From contig NZ_JOCA01000018.1 in the NCBI RefSeq assembly GCF_000718785.1, positions 1-64,000 of the forward strand: 64,000 bases of DNA, written 5' to 3'. A model generated the notes under the pieces. The model saw only the letters and a list, made by a program, of their open reading frames with translations. It searched no databases and had not been told where the DNA came from. The DNA comes from Streptomyces sp. NRRL WC-3626 (GTDB lineage Bacteria > Actinomycetota > Actinomycetes > Streptomycetales > Streptomycetaceae). Shown piece by piece: positions 51,567 to 60,560 of this stretch; the first letter of the stretch is position 1, and each line of letters opens with the position of its first letter. The position numbers and the translations under genes were made by a program.

Positions 51567-51584
51567 AACCCACGCTGACGTTCC

Positions 51585-53183
51585 TCAGGCGAGGGCCACC
51601 AGGTCGGCGTAGTCGGCGCCCCACAGGTCCTCGACGCCGTCCGGCAGCAGGATGATCCGCTCCGGCTGGAGCGCCTCGACGGCGCCCTCGTCGTGGGTGA
51701 CGAGGACGACGGCGCCCTTGTACGTGCGCAGCGCGCCGAGGATCTCCTCGCGGCTGGCCGGGTCGAGGTTGTTGGTGGGCTCGTCGAGGAGCAGCACGTT
51801 GGCGGAGGAGACCACGAGGGTCGCCAGCGCCAGCCGCGTCTTCTCGCCGCCGGAGAGGACACCGGCGGGCTTGTCCACGTCGTCGCCGGAGAAGAGGAAC
51901 GAGCCGAGCGTCTTGCGGACGTCGACGAGGTCCAGGTCGGGGGCGGCGGAGCGCATGTTCTCCAGGACCGTGCGCTCCGGGTCGAGGGTCTCGTGCTCCT
52001 GCGCGTAGTAGCCGAGCTTGAGGCCGTGGCCCTCGATGACCTGGCCGGTGTCGGGCTTCTCGGCGCCGCCGAGGAGGCGGAGCAGGGTGGTCTTGCCCGC
52101 GCCGTTGAGGCCGAGGATGACGACACGGGAGCCCTTGTCGATGGCCAGGTCGACGTCGGTGAAGATCTCCAGGGAGCCGTAGGACTTCGACAGCCCCTCC
52201 GCCATGAGCGGGGTCTTGCCGCACGGGGACGGCTCGGGGAAGCGCAGCTTGGCGACCTTGTCGGACTTCCGCTCGGCCTCCAGGCCGGCCAGCAGCTTGT
52301 CCGCCCTGCGGGCCATGTTCTGCGCGGCGACGGTCTTGGTGGCCTTGGCACGCATCTTGTCGGCCTGCGAATGCAGCGCGGACGCCTTCTTCTCGGCGTT
52401 CTGCCGCTCGCGCTTGCGGCGCTTCTCGTCGGCCTCGCGCTGCTGCTGGTAGAGCTTCCAGCCCATGTTGTAGACGTCGATCTGGGCGCGGTTGGCGTCC
52501 AGGTAGAACACCTTGTTGACGACCGTCTCGACCAGGTCGACGTCGTGGGAGATCACGATGAAGCCGCCGCGATAGGTCTTGAGGTAGTCGCGCAGCCAGA
52601 CGATCGAGTCGGCGTCGAGGTGGTTCGTCGGCTCGTCGAGGAGCAGGGTGTCGGCGTCGGAGAACAGGATGCGGGCCAGCTCGACGCGACGGCGCTGACC
52701 GCCGGAGAGGGTGTGCAGGGGCTGGCCGAGCACACGGTCGGGCAGGTTCAGCGCGGCGCCGATGGTGGCGGCCTCGGCCTCGGCGGCGTAGCCGCCCTTG
52801 GTGAGGAACTCGGTCTCCTGGCGCTCGTACTGCTTGAGCGCCTTCTCGCGCGTGGAGCCCTGGCCATTGGCGATCCGCTGCTCGTTCTCGCGCATCTTGC
52901 GGAGCAGTACGTCGAGACCGCGCGCGGAGAGGATGCGGTCGCGGGCGAGCACGTCGAGGTCGCCGGTGCGGGGGTCCTGGGGCAGGTAGCCGACCTCGCC
53001 GGAGCGGGTGACGGTGCCGCCGGCGGGGATGCCCTGGCCGGCGAGGACCTTGGTGAGGGTGGTCTTGCCTGCGCCGTTACGGCCGACGAGGCCGATGCGG
53101 TCGCCCTTGGCGATGCGGAAGGTGGCGCTCTCGATGAGGACACGGGCACCGGCGCGCAGCTCGATGCCGGAGGCGGAGATCAC
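51585..53183 (-). CDS. ABC-F family ATPase (ribosome-associated type)
   Basis: A 532-residue ABC-F protein with two ABC cassettes and no membrane domain. Cassette 1: Walker A GRNGAGKT, signature LSGGQRRRVE, Walker B LLLDEPTNHLD; cassette 2: GLNGAGKT, LSGGEKTRLA, LLLDEPTNNLD. A long charged linker between them (about 245-320) resembles the P-site tRNA-interaction motif of EttA/Uup-type translation factors. These proteins act on ribosomes; resistance members exist, but this sequence does not show which class. The start is GTG 53183 with CAGGAG. Confidence 0.93.
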   Translation of the reverse strand: MISASGIELRAGARVLIESATFRIAKGDRIGLVGRNGAGKTTLTKVLAGQGIPAGGTVTRSGEVGYLPQDPRTGDLDVLARDRILSARGLDVLLRKMRENEQRIANGQGSTREKALKQYERQETEFLTKGGYAAEAEAATIGAALNLPDRVLGQPLHTLSGGQRRRVELARILFSDADTLLLDEPTNHLDADSIVWLRDYLKTYRGGFIVISHDVDLVETVVNKVFYLDANRAQIDVYNMGWKLYQQQREADEKRRKRERQNAEKKASALHSQADKMRAKATKTVAAQNMARRADKLLAGLEAERKSDKVAKLRFPEPSPCGKTPLMAEGLSKSYGSLEIFTDVDLAIDKGSRVVILGLNGAGKTTLLRLLGGAEKPDTGQVIEGHGLKLGYYAQEHETLDPERTVLENMRSAAPDLDLVDVRKTLGSFLFSGDDVDKPAGVLSGGEKTRLALATLVVSSANVLLLDEPTNNLDPASREEILGALRTYKGAVVLVTHDEGAVEALQPERIILLPDGVEDLWGADYADLVALA

Positions 53184-53409
53184 GGACAGACTCCTGGGCA
53201 GGTATGGGGTGGCGGTGGGCGGCTGAGGACGTTCCCGCCGTCTAATGCGCGAGGAGAATGGCCATGCGAGCCATTCTAACGGGGCCGTGCAAGCGCTTTT
53301 CTCTGCCCGCGGGCCCCGTACGGGAGCGCCCGGCGGTTGTCAGTGGCCGGTGCCACACTGGGCGGCATCCGGACAATCGGTGTGTGCGAGACACAGGGAA
53401 GTGATCGCC

Positions 53410-53829
53410 ATGGCAGGTACGGCCGGCGGACGTCCGAGCGTCGTCCCGACGTTGTTGTACGCGGACGCGAAGGGGGCGATCCGGCAGCTCACGGAGGCGT
53501 TCGGCTTCATGGAGCGGTCGGTGTACGAGGGCGAGGACGGCACGGTGATGCACGCCGAGCTGGTGCACGGCGACGGTGTGGTGATGCTGGGCACCAAGGG
53601 CCGCGGCGGGGCGTTCGACGCGGCGATGAGGGGTGCGGGCCCCGCCGGGGTGTACGTGGTCGTGGACGACGCCGACGCACACCACCGGCGGGCGGTGGAG
53701 CAGGGGGCGGAGATCCTGATGCCCCCGACGGACCAGGACTACGGGTCGCGGGACTACATGGCCCGCGACCTCGAGGGCAACGTCTGGAGCTTCGGCACCT
53801 ACGCCCCGGAGACGGAGACGGGGGCCTGA
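53410..53829 (+). CDS. VOC (glyoxalase/bleomycin-resistance fold) family protein
   Basis: A 139-residue vicinal-oxygen-chelate protein. Pattern: VPTLLYADAKGAIRQLTEAF with FGFMER, later VMHAELVHGDGVVMLGTKGR, VYVVVDDADAHHRRAVEQGA, and DQDYGSRDYMARDLEGNVWS; the last block (Tyr-Gly-Ser-Arg, Asp-x-Glu-Gly) matches the PhnB-like or putative glyoxalase subgroup. Starts at ATG 53410 or the in-frame GTG at 53401; AGGGAA precedes both. Substrate unknown. Confidence 0.85.
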   Translation: MAGTAGGRPSVVPTLLYADAKGAIRQLTEAFGFMERSVYEGEDGTVMHAELVHGDGVVMLGTKGRGGAFDAAMRGAGPAGVYVVVDDADAHHRRAVEQGAEILMPPTDQDYGSRDYMARDLEGNVWSFGTYAPETETGA

Positions 53830-53847
53830 AGCGGGCGCCGGGCCCGG

Positions 53848-55374
53848 TCAGCCGCCGGTGTGCACCTGGAAGGCGGCCCGGCGGACCGCTTTGGCCAGGG
53901 CCGGGTCGGGGTGGGCGGCGGCGAGGGCGACCAGGACCTGCACGGTGCGCGGGTGACCGACGGCGCGTACCTCGGTGAGCAGCGCGGGGACGGTCGGCTG
54001 GACCGCGGACTCCAGATGGCGGACCAGCAGCGGGGCCTCACCGTGGTCGGCGACGGCGGCCGCGGTGTCCACCCACAGCCAGGTGGCCTCCTCGCGGGTG
54101 AGGATCTCGTGGGCGTCCTCGGGGTCGGCGCCGTCGTGTTCCGCGAGCCACAGGAGGGCGTACGGCCGTAGCGTCGGCTCGTCGAGCACGGTACGGACCT
54201 CGGGTTCGGCGGGGGCTCCGACGACGCGCAGCGCCTCGAAGGCGAGGCCGCGCAGCAGGGCGTCCTCGCCGCGGGCGGCGTTGATCAGCTCGGTGACGGC
54301 GCTGCCGACCGGCCGTGCGGCGAGCCAGGCGCGGTATTCGGCGCGGGCCGCGTTGGGGCGGAGCCGGCCGCAGCCGCGCAGCATGTCCTCGGCGCCCTGC
54401 TCGATGTTCCCGGCCGGGCTCTGCGCGGCGACGCAGATCTGCTCCAGCTTGACCCACACCGCCCAGCTGCCGAGCGGGGTGAGCGTGGCCTGTCCGTCGC
54501 CGTAGGTGAGGGCGCCCACGCAGGCGAGGGCGCGCAGCGCCCAGTCGAGCAGCGCGTCGAGCGGGGCGTCGGTGACCGGCGGTTCGGCCGGCCGGGCCCG
54601 CTGAACCGGCACGTCGGGTCCGGGCCCGGCCTCCGATTCGGGGAGGGCGACGGTGGTACCGGGCCGGCGTGCGCCGCCGCCGGTGCGGGACGGGCCGGGC
54701 CGCGGCGCCTCGAGCCCGGGTGCCTCGGGGTGCGGGGCGTAGTCGACTTCGCAGCGTTCCGTGCGGAGTTCGGTGACGCGCTGCCCGAGGAGGTCGAGGA
54801 GCTGGGGCACGGGGACCGGGCCGGCGGAGAGCTGGAGGAAGGAGAGGACCTGCGGCATGGCCGTGACGACCTCGGCGACGGCCGCGGCCTCGTACTCCTC
54901 GGGTTCCGGGTAGGCCAGCGACCACGCGTCGCAGAGGGCGACCCAGCCGCGCAGCACGGCGCTGTCGTCGCGGTTCCAGGCGCGCAGCCGCCAGCCCGGT
55001 CGGGCGCTGTCGCCGTGCACCTCGATGAGACCGGCCAGGCGGGCGGTGTCCCAGTCGGCGCGGACCTGAGCGGGGGTCAGGCCCAGGGCGAGTGCCGCAC
55101 GTTCGGCGGTCGCGTCGGACAGGGTGGCCTTGCCGTCGGCGGTGGCACTGTCCCCGCCGGGGCCGAGGGCGGCGTCGGCCCAGCGGGCGACGCGGGCCGC
55201 GGCCGCCAGTCCGGAGCGCGCCATTCTGGCCAGCTCCGCCGGTGCCGGCGTGCCCTCCGGAGGTCGTGGCGCTGGGCGGCGTGAGCGCCGCTGATTGATC
55301 GCTGTGGGGGCGGCGGCCAGGGGTCGGGGGCGGACGATTCGAAGCCTGGAGTCGCGCGGGATACGGGACGTCAC
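53848..55374 (-). CDS. Conserved hypothetical protein, helical-repeat-like
   Basis: A 508-residue protein without a recognised family. The N-terminal part has a possible winged-helix-like region (SDATAERAALALGLTPAQVR, DWDTARLAGLIEVH), the centre an all-helical region rich in Ala/Leu, and the C-terminal half many degenerate Leu/Ala helical turns (ALLRGLAFEALRVVGAPAEP, LRPYALLWLAEHDGADPEDA) similar in texture to HEAT repeats. No enzymatic motif. The start is GTG 55374; a longer frame exists but the sequence upstream is not protein-like. Confidence 0.7.
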   Translation of the reverse strand: MTSRIPRDSRLRIVRPRPLAAAPTAINQRRSRRPAPRPPEGTPAPAELARMARSGLAAAARVARWADAALGPGGDSATADGKATLSDATAERAALALGLTPAQVRADWDTARLAGLIEVHGDSARPGWRLRAWNRDDSAVLRGWVALCDAWSLAYPEPEEYEAAAVAEVVTAMPQVLSFLQLSAGPVPVPQLLDLLGQRVTELRTERCEVDYAPHPEAPGLEAPRPGPSRTGGGARRPGTTVALPESEAGPGPDVPVQRARPAEPPVTDAPLDALLDWALRALACVGALTYGDGQATLTPLGSWAVWVKLEQICVAAQSPAGNIEQGAEDMLRGCGRLRPNAARAEYRAWLAARPVGSAVTELINAARGEDALLRGLAFEALRVVGAPAEPEVRTVLDEPTLRPYALLWLAEHDGADPEDAHEILTREEATWLWVDTAAAVADHGEAPLLVRHLESAVQPTVPALLTEVRAVGHPRTVQVLVALAAAHPDPALAKAVRRAAFQVHTGG

Positions 55375-55543
55375 GGGTGCAGTCTCGCGGGTGACGGTCC
55401 GAAAACCCAAACGGAATGCCGACGGGGCCCATCGGGCGGGGTGCGCCCCGGTCCCGGATGCCGTCGGAGGGAGGGATTCAGGCCAGCGGTACGGCGCTAA
55501 ACGGAATCTTCCGCACCGGCTGCCCGGCCCGTGCTTCCCGCGG

Positions 55544-56686
55544 TCACATCAGGGGGGTGAGGAAGCGCCGCAGTGCCTCCTCGTAGGCGTGCGGGTCGGC
55601 GTTCCACATCGCGGCGTGCGGGGCGCCCCTGACGGTGTGCAGGGTGATGGTGTGGGGATGGCCGGCGGCGAGGCGCCGGGAGAACCTCCAGGGTGCCACC
55701 CGGTCGTCGGGTCCGTGGAAGATCTGGGTGGGTACCGAGATCCGGTCCAGATGGACGGCGCCGGGCCTGCGGTCGCCGTACAGGCCCGTGCGTCCCTGGG
55801 CGGCGCGGACCGCGAGCGGCAGCAGCACGCCGGGCGTGTGCCGGGCCGAGGCGAGGGCGCGCAGGGTCGCCTCCCAGTTGAGCACCGGGGAGTCCAGGAC
55901 GAGGCCGGCGACGCGGGCGCGGACCTCGGAGCGGGCGGCGGCGCGCAGCGCCATGGTCGCGCCGGTGGACCAGCCGTACAGGACGACCTGCCGGGCGCCG
56001 GCGTCGACGGCGTGGTGGAGCGCCGCGTCGAGATCGCGCCATTCGGTCTCGCCCAGGTGGTTGAGACCGTCCGGGGAGCGCGGTGCGCCGGGGTCGCCCC
56101 GGTAGGCGGGCGCGAGCACCGGGAAGCGGTGGCGGTGCAGGAACTCCATGACGTTCATGGTGTGTTCCCGCGTGGTGCCGAGGCCGTGGACGGCGATCAC
56201 CCAGGTGTCGCGGGCGCCCGGCACGAACCATGCGGGCAGTGGGCCGAGTTCGCCCGGGAGGTCGAGGGAGGTGTGGTCCAGGCCGAGGGCGCTGCCCGGG
56301 TCGCCGACGTACAGGTTCGGGGTGAGCCAGGCGCGGTCGCCGGGTTCCGGGGTGCCGCGGGTGACGTGTTCGAGGCGGCGTACGACGGTGTCCGCGGAGT
56401 CCGGGGGGCCGGCCAGTACGGGGCCCACGACCGCGTGGAAGTCGTCGCCGGTCAGACCGTGGCGGCCGGGGCGGAGGGCGGCGAGGTCGCGGGTGAGGGC
56501 GATGCGGCCCGCGGCGGTGGCGTGGACGGTGAGCCTGGGGTCGCCGGGGAGGGGGCCGTCCGGCGGTGTTCCGAGGGCGGCGTCGCTGGCGAGGCGGCCG
56601 GCGGCGACCGCCGCCGCGGCGGCGCCCAGCACGGTGGTGACGGCTGCGGCCGCCGCTCTGACAGTGCGCACGTTCTTCAGTGTCAT
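55544..56686 (-). CDS. Membrane-anchored alpha/beta hydrolase
   Basis: A 380-residue alpha/beta hydrolase-fold protein with an N-terminal hydrophobic segment (VRAAAAAVTTVLGAAAAAVA) that is a signal anchor. The nucleophile elbow is GWSTG (VLYGWSTGATMAL), the HG motif is AVHGLGTTREH and the late acid/His residues are in FHGPDDRVAP and RGAPHAAMW. This resembles the ABHD13/Bem46-like serine hydrolases; substrate unknown. I chose ATG 56686 since it matches the hydrophobic start; longer frames lack support. Confidence 0.85.
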   Translation of the reverse strand: MTLKNVRTVRAAAAAVTTVLGAAAAAVAAGRLASDAALGTPPDGPLPGDPRLTVHATAAGRIALTRDLAALRPGRHGLTGDDFHAVVGPVLAGPPDSADTVVRRLEHVTRGTPEPGDRAWLTPNLYVGDPGSALGLDHTSLDLPGELGPLPAWFVPGARDTWVIAVHGLGTTREHTMNVMEFLHRHRFPVLAPAYRGDPGAPRSPDGLNHLGETEWRDLDAALHHAVDAGARQVVLYGWSTGATMALRAAARSEVRARVAGLVLDSPVLNWEATLRALASARHTPGVLLPLAVRAAQGRTGLYGDRRPGAVHLDRISVPTQIFHGPDDRVAPWRFSRRLAAGHPHTITLHTVRGAPHAAMWNADPHAYEEALRRFLTPLM

Positions 56687-56740
56687 GGGGGAACGGGTAC
56701 CCGGCCAGTGGGCGGCCACGGCGAGGGGCCGGGCGGGTGG

Positions 56741-56800
56741 GGTCGCGCAGCCCGGCGCCACGGTGTGCCGCCGCGGGCACCCGTGCGGCCACCGCGGTCG
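56741..56800. repeat. Dispersed palindromic unit, copy F (diverged)
   Basis: GTCGCGCAGCCCGGCGCC near 56742, then CGGTGTGCCGCCGCGGGCAC and CCGTGCGG. It is clearly related to copies C to E, with several substitutions. It sits in the gap between the hydrolase start and the aldolase stop. Confidence 0.6.
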
Positions 56801-56807
56801 CGAGAGG

Positions 56808-57500
56808 TCAGCCGGGTTGGCCGTACCCCCGCAGACGCGCGCCGGCCTCGGTCACCTGGTCCGAGGTCAGCAGGTGGGGGGAGAGGCCCGGGAGGGAGGA
56901 CGCGGTCAGCCAGACCCGGCACATCCACTCCAGTTGGGCCGTGTGGTCGTAGGCCTGGGTGAGGGTGGGGGCGTGGGCCATCGTGCCGTGGTTCTGGAGG
57001 AGGCAGGCGGTGCGGCCGTCGAGGGCGCGGAGCATGTTCTCGGCCAGTTCGGCGGTGCCGTACGTGGCGTAGGGGGCGACCCGTACGGGGCCGCCCAGGG
57101 CCGCGGCCATGTAGTGGATCAGCGGCAGTTCGTCGACGAGCGTGGAGACGGCCGTGGCGTGCACGGCGTGCGTGTGCACGACGGCGCGCGCGCCGGTCGT
57201 ACGGTAGACGGCCAGGTGCATGGGCAGCTCGCTGGTGGGGACGAGCGTGCCGAGGACCTGCCGGCCGGTGAGGTCGACACCGGTCACGTCGTCCGGCGTC
57301 AGCCGGTCGTACGGCACGCCCGAGGGTGTGACGAGGACGACGTCGCCGACCCGTACGGAGACGTTGCCGGACGTGCCGACGACGAGACCGTCGGTGACGG
57401 TCCGGCGCGCGGTGCCGACTAGTTCCGCCCAGGCGTGCGCCTCCTCCTCGCGCACTCGTCCGGCCCCTGTCATCCGCCCGCTCGCCCACTGCTCCGCCAT
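56808..57500 (-). CDS. Class II aldolase/adducin family protein
   Basis: A 230-residue zinc aldolase-fold protein of the L-fuculose-phosphate aldolase/ribulose-5-phosphate epimerase family. Metal ligands are visible in VVHTHAVHATAV (His-x-His) and QNHGTM (His). The general pattern DGLVVGTSGNVSVRVGDVVL and VTPSGVPYDRLTPDDV is family-typical. Substrate cannot be told. Starts at ATG 57500 with GGATCACGG upstream; 147 bp divergent gap to the phosphate transporter. Confidence 0.9.
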   Translation of the reverse strand: MAEQWASGRMTGAGRVREEEAHAWAELVGTARRTVTDGLVVGTSGNVSVRVGDVVLVTPSGVPYDRLTPDDVTGVDLTGRQVLGTLVPTSELPMHLAVYRTTGARAVVHTHAVHATAVSTLVDELPLIHYMAAALGGPVRVAPYATYGTAELAENMLRALDGRTACLLQNHGTMAHAPTLTQAYDHTAQLEWMCRVWLTASSLPGLSPHLLTSDQVTEAGARLRGYGQPG

Positions 57501-57578
57501 GCCGTGATCCTTTCAGGCGGTCTCCCCCGTCCGGCGGAGCACCCGCCCCCTCTTACGGTCACCACGATGCCCATTCCA

Positions 57579-57611
57579 GTTCATCTTCCGTTCACCCTGG
57601 TTACCTACGTT
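57579..57611 (+). promoter_or_regulatory. PHO box (PhoP binding repeats)
   Basis: Three consecutive 11-bp direct-repeat units: GTTCATCTTCC (57579-57589), GTTCACCCTGG (57590-57600) and the weaker TTACCTACGTT (57601-57611). The Streptomyces PhoP consensus is GTTCACC plus four bases in 11-bp steps. It stands 37-69 bp upstream of the transporter ATG. Confidence 0.85.
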
Positions 57612-57647
57612 CGTCCAGCCAATGACCTCGAACGATTGCCTGGGTAA

Positions 57648-58901
57648 ATGGAAAGCTTCTCGCTGATCCTCGCGATTGTGGTGGTAACCGCACTCGCGTT
57701 CGATTTCACGAACGGTTTCCACGACACCGCGAACGCGATGGCAACGACCATTTCGACCGGTGCGCTCAAGCCCAAGGTCGCGGTGGCCATGTCCGCCGTG
57801 CTGAACCTTGTCGGCGCATTCCTCTCGGTGGAGGTCGCCAACACGATCTCCAAGGGCCTCGTGGACGAGGCCGGCATCCGTCCCGAGGTCATCTTCGCCG
57901 CGTTGGTGGGCGCGATCCTCTGGAACCTCCTGACCTGGCTGGTCGGTCTGCCGTCCAGTTCCTCGCACGCCCTCATGGGCGGCCTGATCGGCGCCGCGGT
58001 CGCCTCGGCCGGCTTCGGCGCGGTCCACGGCGACGTCCTCGTCACCAAGGTCCTGCTCCCGGCCGTCGCCGCCCCGCTGGTGGCCGGCGTCGCGGCGATG
58101 TTCGCCACCCGGCTCACCTACCGTCTGGGCCGGAACGCCGACGGCAAGGCCTCCGAGAAGGGCTACCGCGCCGGCCAGATCGCCTCCGCCGGCCTGGTCT
58201 CCCTGGCCCACGGCACCAACGACGCCCAGAAGACGATGGGCATCATCACCCTCGCCCTGGTCGCCGGCGGCGCCGTCTCCCCCGACTCCGACCCGCCGCT
58301 GTGGGTCATCCTCTCCGCGGGCCTCGCCATCGCGCTCGGCACCTACCTCGGCGGCTGGCGCATCATCCGCACCATGGGCAAGGGCCTGACCGACCTCCAG
58401 CCGCAGCAGGGCTTCGCCGCCCAGACCAGTGCCGCGACGGTCATCCTGGCCTCCTCGCACCTCGGCTTCTCGCTCTCCACCACGCATTCCGTTTCCGGTT
58501 CCGTGATGGGTGCGGGCCTGGGCCGCAAGGGCGGTGTCGTCCGCTGGTCGACGGCCACCCGGATGTTCATCGCCTGGGGACTGACGCTGCCCGCGGCGGC
58601 CCTCGTCGCGGCGCTCGCCGAATGGGTCTGCCGGGCCGGTGACTGGGGCACCGCCGTCGTGGCCGTCTTCCTGGTCGCCTCCAGCGCCGCCATCTGGAAG
58701 ATCTCCCGCCGCGAGATCGTCGACCACACCAACGTCAACGGCACCGAGGCGGCCGACGAGGAGCCCGCCGGTGTGGTGACCACCGCGATGGCCGCGGTCA
58801 CCCCGCCCCCGACGGGCACCGTGACCGACGACCTGTCGGCCACCATCCCGGCACCGGTCCCCGCCGACCCGGCGGCCCCGCCGGCCGCGACCACCGTCTG
58901 A
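57648..58901 (+). CDS. pitH2: Low-affinity inorganic phosphate transporter (Pit family)
   Basis: A 417-residue Pit-family permease. About ten helices carry the two family signatures: the first half has ALAFDFTNGFHDTANAMATT and the inverted second half LVSLAHGTNDAQKTMGIITL. A C-terminal cytoplasmic Ala/Pro tail follows. The homologue in S. coelicolor is PitH2 (SCO1845, from memory), known to be controlled by PhoP; a PHO box lies just upstream here. ATG 57648. A small membrane-protein gene follows 40 bp downstream. Confidence 0.92.
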   Translation: MESFSLILAIVVVTALAFDFTNGFHDTANAMATTISTGALKPKVAVAMSAVLNLVGAFLSVEVANTISKGLVDEAGIRPEVIFAALVGAILWNLLTWLVGLPSSSSHALMGGLIGAAVASAGFGAVHGDVLVTKVLLPAVAAPLVAGVAAMFATRLTYRLGRNADGKASEKGYRAGQIASAGLVSLAHGTNDAQKTMGIITLALVAGGAVSPDSDPPLWVILSAGLAIALGTYLGGWRIIRTMGKGLTDLQPQQGFAAQTSAATVILASSHLGFSLSTTHSVSGSVMGAGLGRKGGVVRWSTATRMFIAWGLTLPAAALVAALAEWVCRAGDWGTAVVAVFLVASSAAIWKISRREIVDHTNVNGTEAADEEPAGVVTTAMAAVTPPPTGTVTDDLSATIPAPVPADPAAPPAATTV

Positions 58902-58941
58902 CCGCGCCCCGCGAGACCCGGTACGAAGGAAGAAGAGCACC

Positions 58942-59163
58942 ATGAAGATCGACTGGGCGGCCCTCGGTTCCGTCTTCGGCGTCAGCCTCGTGGTCACCGT
59001 GGCCCTGGTGGCCCTGTTCACCCTCGGCATCAACGGCCTGTCCCGCCAGGAGCGGGCCGCCGCACAGGGCCGGTCCGCGGCCCTGGCGGTCACCGGCGCC
59101 TACGCCTGCTTCGCGGCGTGCGTGGCGGCGGTGGGCTACGGCATCTACCTGATCATGGCCTGA
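58942..59163 (+). CDS. Small two-helix membrane protein downstream of pitH2
   Basis: A 73-residue protein with two hydrophobic segments (VFGVSLVVTVALVALFTLGI and ACFAACVAAVGYGIYLIM) separated by a polar linker (SRQERAAAQGRS). GGAAGAAGAG precedes the ATG. Its place 40 bp downstream of pitH2 suggests co-expression. Function unknown. Confidence 0.8.
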   Translation: MKIDWAALGSVFGVSLVVTVALVALFTLGINGLSRQERAAAQGRSAALAVTGAYACFAACVAAVGYGIYLIMA

Positions 59164-59225
59164 CACCGGCCTCACAGCACACGGACAGCGCACCGAACGC
59201 GGCCTGATCGCGGGCCCACGCGTAC

Positions 59226-59267
59226 GAGCGGGCGGTGCGGGAGCTTCGGCACCCGCACCGCCCGCTC
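59226..59267 (+). terminator. Strong terminator after the pitH2 transcript
   Basis: Perfect 16-bp stem (GAGCGGGCGGTGCGGG 59226-59241 with CCCGCACCGCCCGCTC 59252-59267), 10-nt loop. Confidence 0.88.
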
Positions 59268-59344
59268 ACGTGTGCGCGCCCCTTCCCGCGAATCACCCTC
59301 CGGAACCCCTCTGTGGGCCTCAGCACACTTCAGCCTCGCAGGTC

Positions 59345-59515
59345 AACGGCAAGTTGACGGCTCTTCGAGGGCCGTGGTGGACTGCCTCAGCCATTACGGC
59401 GGCAGAAGAGGAAGCCGGTGCGATTCCGGCGCGGTCCCGCCACTGTCACCGGGTGCACACCCGGAAGCCAGGAACTCTCACCGCCGGTCTCGTCGAACCA
59501 GGGCGTGGACACCCT
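59345..59515 (+). ncRNA. Cobalamin (AdoCbl) riboswitch
   Basis: Core elements are visible: GAAGCCGGTGCGATTCCGGC (59411-59430), GCGGTCCCGCCACTGT with GCCACTG (59439-59445), the hairpin CCGGGTGCACACCCGG (about 59449-59464) and GAAGCCAGGAACTC (about 59464-59477). These are the conserved B12-box and central stems of cobalamin riboswitches. It lies 100 bp before cobD. The outer P1 limits are approximate. Confidence 0.92.
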
Positions 59516-59618
59516 GAGTGAGGACATATCTCCATGCGCGGCTGCCTGCCGAGGTCGACCAGCGACACCCCACCCCACTTCGGGGCCACCCCTTCCGGAC
59601 CCGTCACCGGCTGAACCC

Positions 59619-60560
59619 ATGGGTGCCGATCGCGTGTTCGCGTACGGCGCCGCCGCCGGCCTTCTCGGCGACCTGCTGCTCGGCGATCCCCGCCGGGGGC
59701 ATCCGGTCGCCGCTTTCGGGCGGGCCGCGGCCGCCGTCGAGCGGGTGCTGTGGCGGGACGACCGGGGCCGGGGCGCCGTGCACACCGCCGTGTGCGTCGG
59801 CGGGACCGTCGCGCTGGGAAGCCTCGCCGCCCGTCTCGTACGCTCCTCCCCCGCCGCCTCCACCGTCCTGACCGGTGTCGCCACCTGGGCCGTCGTCGGC
59901 GGCACCTCGCTGGCCCGTGAGGCCCGCGCCGTCGCACGGGCGCTGGAGGCGGGGGACGTCGAGGCGGCCCGGACACGGCTGCCGCATCTGTGCGGCCGGG
60001 ACCCGCAGGCCCTGGACGCCGACGGGATCGCCCGCGCGGTGGTCGAGTCCGTCGCCGAGAACACCTCCGACGCCGTCGTGGGCGCGCTGGTGTGGGGTGC
60101 CGTCGCCGGGGTGCCGGGACTGCTCGGTTTCCGGGCCGTCAACACGCTGGACGCGATGGTCGGCCACAAGTCGCCCCGGCACCGCCGCTACGGCTGGGCC
60201 TCCGCCCGTCTCGACGACGTGGCCGGCTGGCCGGGGGCGCGGCTGACCGCCGTACTCGCCGTGCTCACCGGACCCGATCCGCGCGGCGCCGTACGGGCGT
60301 GGCGCGCGGACGCGGCGAAGCATCCGAGTCCCAACGCCGGGCCCGTCGAGGCCTCCTTCGCCGGCGCCCTCGGCGTACGGCTCGGCGGGACCCTCTCCTA
60401 CGGCGGACGGGTCGAGCACCGGCCCGTCCTGAACGGCGGCGGGCGTGCCGTGGCCGTGGCCGACATCGACCGGGCGGTACGGCTCTCGCGGCGGGTCGGC
60501 TGGCTCGCCCTCGGGGCCGGCGTCGCCGCGCGGAGCCTGATGAAGGGACGTGCAGCGTGA
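59619..60560 (+). CDS. cobD: Adenosylcobinamide-phosphate synthase (CobD/CbiB)
   Basis: A 313-residue integral membrane amide synthase that attaches aminopropanol (phosphate) to adenosylcobyric acid. Family blocks: [60 protein letters not shown] and [20 protein letters not shown], with hydrophobic helices between. ATG 59619. First gene of the riboswitch-controlled cob operon. Its TGA overlaps the next start (GTGA). Confidence 0.94.
   Translation: MGADRVFAYGAAAGLLGDLLLGDPRRGHPVAAFGRAAAAVERVLWRDDRGRGAVHTAVCVGGTVALGSLAARLVRSSPAASTVLTGVATWAVVGGTSLAREARAVARALEAGDVEAARTRLPHLCGRDPQALDADGIARAVVESVAENTSDAVVGALVWGAVAGVPGLLGFRAVNTLDAMVGHKSPRHRRYGWASARLDDVAGWPGARLTAVLAVLTGPDPRGAVRAWRADAAKHPSPNAGPVEASFAGALGVRLGGTLSYGGRVEHRPVLNGGGRAVAVADIDRAVRLSRRVGWLALGAGVAARSLMKGRAA

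Noticed and set aside
51585..53183. ABC-F protein as an antibiotic resistance gene
   Set aside because: Sequence looks like the housekeeping EttA/Uup-type group and no biosynthetic cluster adjoins it. Not excluded, but unsupported.
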